Of a stretch of 64,000 nucleotides of DNA, positions 58,095-64,000 are shown one piece after another (position 1 is the stretch's first letter; each line of letters starts with the position of its first letter). The stretch is from Reticulascus tulasneorum. Lineage: Eukaryota > Ascomycota > Sordariomycetes > Glomerellales > Reticulascaceae. The notes under the pieces are model-generated. The model searched no databases. It was not told the DNA's origin and saw only the letters and a list, made by a program, of their open reading frames with translations. The position numbers and the translations under genes are program-made. The stretch covers positions 3,844,001 to 3,908,000 of the forward strand of contig LSAX01000001.1 of the NCBI GenBank assembly GCA_001557505.1, read 5' to 3'.

Positions 58095-59646
58095 TTACTT
58101 TCGTCTGCTCTGTCCACATATCCCACAAACACCAAAGTCTCCTGGATTCAAATACAGGCTCCCTTTGCATGAATTACTCGGGCATCGCCAGGCATTTGGT
58201 ACACTGGCAGCGTCGAGGACGTGTGAGCAGACGCTGCAGATGATCGAGAGCGCTGGGTTGGCGAAGGAACACATTTCACAGGCTTTTGTCTCATCCTCAC
58301 CACCTCTACGTGCTGTTGAGGCGGTATCTGTCGTCGCAATCCTGGTCTCGTCGTCCTCGAGCTCAGTTTTGATTGCAGGCATAGAGCGTTGGCCCGCCAT
58401 GCTAGTCGAAGATTCATCCGCCTCCACTTTGATCTTGGATACGGAATCCCTCTGACGAGCTTGCGGTCTCGGTTCCGTATCGTATTTCTCTTGCCGGGTT
58501 TGGCCCTTCGGTGCCTTCGATGATGCAATTGGTTCCTCCTGTTTGAAACCAAGCTGTGTTTGCCTCCAATGCTTGACCGAGTTCTGTAGCTCCCGCAGCT
58601 CTTGTTGAGCATCCTGGTCATCCGGGTTCTCGTCTTCGCACACCTTGACCATTCCCCTACCATTCCCATCAATAAGTCGTGTGCCATCAATATCCAGGGC
58701 ATCCTCAGTCTTGACATCTGCAACATCATCTTCGTACTCGCTATCCTCGCTGGCCGTCTCGTCCTCATCCTTGATCACCCCCTCGGGCTCTTCCTTCTTC
58801 TGCTCGAACCTAGCCAGCGCAGCCGCAGCTCTCAGGTCACGACCTCGAGCACTGCCGGCCACCCGGGGTTTCGCTTGCGTGCGCTTCCCTTTTTCCAACT
58901 TCACCTTTGTCTCCTCGTCCGCACCCAGCGCGACACCATTTGCGCCGAATTTCTTCAGTATTCGACGCTCCTTCTGCTCTTGATAAGACAGCTTTGGCTT
59001 GGCCTTTCTCTTTCGTCTGCGGGACCGATATGTCCCGCCGCAGAGATGTTCTGGTAATATCTCGCTTGGCAGGACGGAATTCCTCTCCCACTCGCCCGTC
59101 TTCAGGAGGGCGCCTCGGCCCCATATCCCATCTCCGGTGTACCCGCGAGACCACAAACCTCGCATCTGCTCGGCATACTGATTTCGCACAGCCCAGAAGG
59201 ACCTTGAGTGATTCATTTCCTTGCAATGCGCCAGCCTCAGAATTGTCAACACACTCGCTCCAATTCGTGCGGTTTCAAGAACTCACTCGTGCATCATGAC
59301 CATCTGGACATACTCAAACGGAAGCCAACGTCCAGATCGAGACTTCAGAACCAGTTGTACAATTTCTCCAGCATTAAAGTTTCTGCCCACAAACTCGGGA
59401 TTTGGTTCATATTCCTCTAGCGACATTACCGACAAGGTATGGTCTCTCATAACGGGCACTAGAAAATACTTTAGTATCGTTCCAATGAATATTCTTATTT
59501 TAGTGTCACCTACGACATTGTGCCGCGATTCTCTCCAGGAAGTTCTGCGCGATCTTCTCATCAGGGCCTTTCAACGGCTTGATGAAAATGATGAGTGAGT
59601 TAGGTTGCGATTTCTTCGCATTCAGTCGCTGAATCCCAATGGGCAT
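58095..59646 (-). CDS. WSS1: DNA-protein crosslink protease WSS1 (WLM metalloprotease)
   Basis: Three exons: complement(join(58095..59235, 59287..59458, 59514..59646)), 481 residues. The WLM domain is complete only after splicing: MPIGIQRLNAKKSQPNSLII, FIKPLKGPDEKIAQNFLERI, LPVMRDHTLSVMSLEEYEPN, LKSRSGRWLPFEYVQMVMMH and the catalytic zinc site MMHELAHCKEMNHSRSFW (HExxH plus the third His). The middle is charged and disordered. Near the C-terminus are a RanBP2-type zinc finger (KACEMCSFANPALSIICSVC) and a further four-Cys module (WRCPSNSCKGSLYLNPG, CGICGQ). WSS1 cleaves proteins covalently trapped on DNA and binds SUMO and Cdc48; probable SUMO/Cdc48-binding motifs would lie in the acidic central region. 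The second intron splits the HE|LAH motif. Confidence 0.93.
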
Positions 59647-59947
59647 GGTGCCCAAAATTGCTACGATTCAGTTTCTCCCAGCCAGCCACGTTCCTTAGTC
59701 TTTAGGTATTGGTATAGGCGAGAGAGATATGGCACATTTGGAGATGAAGAGGATGCTGACGATGGAGGGCCTTTGAAACGTGTTGCGGGGCAAAGCGATA
59801 AGGAGCGGAAGTGACGCGTGATCACATGACAGGTGAACAGAGGAGGTAAAAGGGCTCAACCAACGTCTTCGAGCTAATATAGAGATGCGGTCTACACAAT
59901 TATCGAAAACAGGACAGATTCTATTTCGTCGAAAATTGTGTCTGCTA
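59647..59947. other. Short intergenic stretch, WSS1 promoter
   Basis: 301 bp between the WSS1 start and the stop of the upstream KEL3 gene, both on the minus strand. Confidence 0.5.
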
Positions 59948-62167
59948 TCATCTCCTTTTAGGCCCACCAGCCGCATCTCCTCTCTCGGCGAGCGACACAA
60001 CTTCCGTGATACCAGCAGCCTCCTGCTCCTCTTCCACCGCTGTGATCTCCTCCCGACAATCCCACCACTTCTCTTCGCTGAGTTCGAACGCCTTCGTCTT
60101 GATCTCCTTCACGCTTAGAGTCTCTGGCTGGATCCCCTTCCATCGCAGGCTAGTCATCAAGATTTCTTGCCACTCATTTGAGGTTCGCACAAAGAATTCT
60201 CGTCTAGACTCAAACGGCTGTTTCTCGTTAGCATCCACGTACCAGTGTCTGAGATAGTGCTGCTTACTCTCGGGTGAGGAAGTCCATCATCCACAGATGT
60301 TGCGGTTTCTGTGTCATCTTCTTCCGTAGGAACGGAAGGAGCTGGCACTTCGGAGTCGGCGACAGGCATTTCATCTGCCTGCTTCTTCTTTCTTTTGCTC
60401 GGAGTGGAATGGGTTGGTTTAGCATCTTCCCCATCCATTTCAATATCGCCCTCCTCATCATCCTCGTCTTCATCGTCGTCATCTTCATCATCTTCATCGT
60501 CATCCTCATCCTCGGATTCCTAGTTGTATTAGCGTAAGATGTGGAAGTCTGAGATAACATCAAACTCACAATCCAGTCGTCAACTGCCCGGCTGAAAATT
60601 TCCTTGGACCCATCGAGCTTCCCCAAGTCGACGGCATAGAAGTCATCAAAGGTAAATTCTCGATCTTTCTGTTCAAATGTGCCTCCATAGATGTACAAGA
60701 CATCGTCTTGAACAGCGAGCTGTGCGTTGAAACGAGGATGGGGGAATTCCATACTAACGGGCATCTCTTTCATGGGCTTGTCGTTTTCTGGTTCGCTTAT
60801 TTTCTTGTCAAGTTCCATTAATTCGGCATCATCCAGTGATGCGCCGGTCTCCAGTGCAGCTAGTTGTTTGAGCAGCTCATCCTCGTTTGCTTGCGCCCGA
60901 CCTCGGCGGCCAACACGCTGTTCAGATGGAGCTGCTCTCTTCTGCTGTCTCGCTTTCCGTAGCGTCAGAGGAAAGAACCTATTTCTTTCGATATTCCACG
61001 CGAATAAGCCGTTGAAGAATTCGCTGTCGATGCCGTCTTCACTCGCTTCTACATCATGGACTCCTCCAAATAAAATTCCTCTGCCCTTGTGGAACGCCAT
61101 CGTTGTACCGGCACGCGCCGGGTTTGGTGCATTGGCTGGTTTCTTGCGCCGCTCCCAACGCGCTATAGGAGGCGAGTTTGCTGGAGAACCTTCTGCCGGT
61201 AGAGAAAGGCGAAGGAAGAAGCAGTCTTGATGAATCATCGGCTTCAGAATGTTCCTCTGGCCCTGCGCCGAGCCTTTAGCCTGCTTGTTGGCTACTACAG
61301 TAGCTTTCACTCTGGAGTAACCACCGTACAGCACTGCCCCCTGCTCGTGAGGCAGGAAAGTAAACGAAGATCTGGCATCGGGTTTCAGTTGTGCTGCAGG
61401 GAGGGTCGGGCTATGCCACACGAAGTTCTGGGTGTCGAAGATCCAAATGTCCGCAAGATACTTAGTCTGATTTGAGGTATCCTGGAAGCCGCCAAATAGA
61501 ATGATGTACTGCTTCCAGTAGGTCATACGATGGCCGCTTCGCCCTGGTGGCGTCTTCCCTTTGCATTCAATCTTGGTCCATTCCCTCGTGGCAGGCTCAA
61601 GGCGCCAAAAGTCCGAGTAGTGATGGAATGTCCCCTGTTTAGGCGACGAGAACTCCCCGCCAAATAAGTAGACATGATTTGGGTTCCCAGCGCGACACCA
61701 TGCATGGCCAGATCTCGGCAGAGGTGCATTAGGCGAAGTCACGCTGCGCCACTCATCTCGGTCGATGTAGTAGATATTCAGATCATTGAAGAATTGGGCC
61801 AAAGCACCGTTGAAGTACTCGCCTCCAAAGAGGAGCAAGTTGTTGCGATCACAAGGCGACGGAAGAATGCAAGACGCCGAGCGAGCTTTGGGTGGGCTTT
61901 CACAGACTGTCTCAGTGATTTTGAGGAACTGCTCTTGTTGCTTCCTGTACTCCTCGAGCACTTGATCGAGATCTACATCTTCAGCATCGCTTCCTTCGAC
62001 TTTAGAAGCCTTGACTTTCGCTTTCTTGTCTGCCTTTGTGGCCTGCTTCTGTTTCTTCTCGGCCTACTCCATAGCGAGTTAGTAACCCTCCTGGATAGTG
62101 TTTAGCTGTGACATACTAGTTTAGCCTTTTTAGACTCGCTTTTACCTGCTTTCTTATCCTTGACCAT
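59948..62167 (-). CDS. KEL3: Kelch-repeat protein KEL3 (KLHDC4-like)
   Basis: Four exons: complement(join(59948..60217, 60268..60519, 60570..62063, 62117..62167)), 688 residues. The N-terminus is Lys/Ala-rich (MVKDKKAGKSESKKAKLAEK). The kelch propeller follows, with blades marked NLLLFGGEYFNG, HVYLFGGEFSS, YIILFGGFQDTSNQ, AVLYGGYSRV, GILFGGVHDVE and VLYIYGGTFEQ. Exon 3 is an acidic low-complexity block (ESEDEDDDEDDEDDDDEDED). The C-terminus LPHPRPFESRREFFVRTSNE, WQEILM is the conserved DUF4110-type domain that accompanies this kelch family. The yeast homologue KEL3 is cytosolic with no settled function. Introns of 50, 50 and 53 nt. Confidence 0.92.
60447..60519 (-). repeat. Acidic trinucleotide-rich tract in KEL3
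   Basis: A run of GAT/GAC/GAG/GAA codons encodes about 24 almost uninterrupted acidic residues and fills the start of KEL3 exon 3. The tract is microsatellite-like and probably length-variable between strains. Confidence 0.7.
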
Positions 62168-63138
62168 CTTGGAATTTATAGACAGTTCAAAGAAACACAC
62201 TTTTTATATATTGGGCTTGGTGGGGTTGATTACTTGACGAGATGCGAACGAGCAATCATGGAGGGGTCAAGACTGAAAAATTCAAGATGAAAGAATACAG
62301 TGTGTGCGTAATTAAATCTACTGTATGGTGTACTCTGCTCCTGGAACAAATACTCCGTGCGAACTGCGTACGGAACCTCAGAATGAATTTGTCTTCCAAG
62401 CTTTCGCGCCCCTTCGAGGGTTCAATTTTTGTGACTCGGAGCTAAGGATTTACTTTTGAAGATTTAATCCTTGAAACTTTCCATTGGACAAGTAGGATCT
62501 CCTTATATTAGATCCAGTCTGGACATCGCATCCCCCCAAAACCAGACAGACCTTTGGTACCTGCAGTGCGTTTCGTTGACGGTGTCCAAACGTATGCCTC
62601 CAGCGGCACAGCGGCATCACAATAAGTGAGGCTGCTTGTTTTGGTTCCTTTGAAAGGGTTGGCAAAGTGTAAAACGCGTTGCGAACTTGCTTCTGAGCTC
62701 CGAACTTAGAGGAATATAGGAAATGGAGTTCCTGAGCTTGAGAATGTGTCTTATGTAATCCAGGAAAAGACCAAGAGCCAATCACCATCGCAGCCGGCCC
62801 ACCAAAGTACTGTACGTCATTGCCGCGGCAGTGGCTGGGAACTCTCGGGCCTTTGATTCACGGGCCTAGGCGCACGTTGGAGCTTACTTACCTAATTAGT
62901 AGTTGCAACCTCCAAACATACTAATCTGTAGTTCGTTTCTCTCCTACGACTCTTGTGGATGAGACGGACGTATTGGAATTTAATCATGCATACTACGCAC
63001 TCCTAATCTTGCGATTTGCACCTGGCTGAAACCTCGTCTTAAACTCACTCGTGCATCCTTCCAACCAGGCAACCGCAGCATTCCTACGAATCCGAATAAA
63101 CCTCAAAACCTCCGCCATCCCGCGGTCCGACCTCCACC
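62168..63138. other. Divergent promoter region KEL3/DGAT2, no gene seen
   Basis: 971 bp between divergent KEL3 (-) and the DGAT2 gene (+). No frame with protein character. Confidence 0.5.
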
Positions 63139-64000
63139 ATGTCCAGCCCGGAACCAGGAGAATCCACAGGTGATATCGTTCAGGAAGGTGAGACTCAGCA
63201 CCTATTGCATTGCTTTTCGAACCATGGAGGTCTAGGAGCATTGAGTTGTCGGTTCTTGCAGAGAGCATTGTCATGAAAGAAAGAGGCGCGAAAGCGATGG
63301 CGCGCAAGAAAGCTACTGGCGGCAGCACGCCATCGCCAACCAAACCCCCCCAATCTCGCAAAAGCATCCAACAACGAGGTGTTGTAGAGAATCGCAAGGT
63401 TGACATAATTGCAGCAGCACCAACCCTCGGGCCTTCCCCGCTCAAGACGGAGGAGGATATCCAGCGACCTGGAACAAACAGGAAGGAGTCCAACCATGAG
63501 TACTCGGCAACGGTGCGCATTGCCCGCCTCATGTAGCCTAGTACTTTGCTGACTTGCTGTGAAGGGTCTCGATGAAAGCCCTAAAAGCCCGATCCGCGGT
63601 GTACGAAAATCACCGTCACTGAAAACCAACGGCGTGAAGCTTGAAGATGCCGAAACCCAGACGAACGGCGGTACTGTCAAACCCGGTACAGTTGTTGAGA
63701 GCAATGGAACAAACGATATCAACGCGGAAGACACGGGCGCCGTCAAAACCGAGAAGGAGAGCCTAAACACCGAGGAGGAAGAAACCACATATCCGCCATT
63801 AACTGTTCCAGAGATCGGTCAATACTCGTATGAGCACAGTGCTTGGAGGGCTGCCGGAATAAGATTCGCTCCCTTAAAGGTGCCTTTCGTTCGGCGCATG
63901 CAGACTGCAGCGGTACTGTTCCACTGCTTGTCGATTGTGTCATTCGTGTCGGTCTTTTTCTTCCTGTCCGCCATTCCGCTGACATGGCCGCTGCTGGTAC
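63139..64000 (+). CDS. DGA1: Diacylglycerol O-acyltransferase type 2, N-terminal part
   Basis: Exons join(63139..63187, 63262..63512, 63565..>64000); the gene runs out of the window. Start MSSPEPGESTGDIVQEESIV. The first ~185 residues are a disordered Lys/Ser/Pro-rich extension (GGSTPSPTKPPQSRKSIQQR), then YEHSAWRAAGIRFAPLKVPF and VRRMQTAAVLFHCLSIVSFV, leading into the first hydrophobic hairpin (SVFFFLSAIPLTWPLLV). APLxVPxxRRxQTxAV followed by that hairpin is the DGAT2 signature. The enzyme makes triacylglycerol from diacylglycerol and acyl-CoA at the ER and lipid droplets. The catalytic HPHG motif lies beyond the window. Introns are 74 and 52 nt. Confidence 0.88.

Noticed and set aside
1..64000. 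CRISPR arrays, bacterial operons, prophage, rRNA or secondary-metabolite core genes
   Set aside because: No regular spaced repeats, no polycistronic layout, and no PKS, NRPS or terpene synthase motifs were seen; all recognised genes are eukaryotic with introns.

Overview
The window is nuclear DNA of a filamentous ascomycete (Pezizomycotina). Genes carry many short spliceosomal introns, mostly 47-92 nt with GT(GC)...AG ends and CTAAC/CTGAC-like branch points. There are fungal-only families (WSC domains, RTA1-like, bZIP with a DUF3425-like C-terminus, Grh1) beside standard housekeeping genes, and nothing bacterial. The class (Leotiomycetes, Sordariomycetes or other) cannot be fixed by eye. Gene models below were spliced by hand; exon sums were checked for reading-frame consistency, and junctions were chosen to restore family motifs.

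Layout. 1-18 kb is gene-poor and accessory-like: a truncated secreted multi-WSC protein (<1-1690), about 7.9 kb with no recognisable gene, a secreted type-B carboxylesterase (9613-11534), an unknown helical protein (13034-13741) and an RTA1-like membrane protein (14903-15942). 18-25.4 kb is regulatory: a bZIP factor (18361-20205), the Pol I factor RRN3 (21145-23235) and the CCAAT-binding subunit HAP3/NF-YB (24376-25382). A 4-kb gap follows.

29.4-43 kb is a compact housekeeping block with alternating divergent and convergent pairs: prefoldin subunit 2, CMC2, a TMEM14-family protein, OST2, GRH1/GRASP, TGS1, the 1,888-residue DOP1, and MON1. Several act in the secretory and endolysosomal pathway (OST2 in ER N-glycosylation, GRH1 at the Golgi, DOP1 in endosome-Golgi traffic, MON1 in Rab7 activation). 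43-48 kb holds a poorly defined small gene, a possible transposon relic and a 1,081-residue low-complexity protein of unknown role.

50-64 kb holds protein disulfide isomerase (HDEL), a small single-pass probably mitochondrial protein, a METTL7-like methyltransferase, the SWR1-complex protein VPS71, a small secreted cysteine-rich protein, the DNA-protein-crosslink protease WSS1, the kelch protein KEL3, and the start of a DGAT2 acyltransferase cut by the window edge. Prefoldin 2, CMC2, TMEM14 and the 115-residue protein are fragmented by introns and only appear after splicing, so further small genes may hide in the gaps.

I found no CRISPR array, rRNA, intact tRNA, intact transposon or biosynthetic cluster. 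I do not see a clearly new system. The best leads are intron positions shared between tandem WSC domains, an intron-retention N-terminal isoform of HAP3, a 3-nt first coding exon, and two orphan genes (43.2-43.7 and 44.4-47.7 kb).
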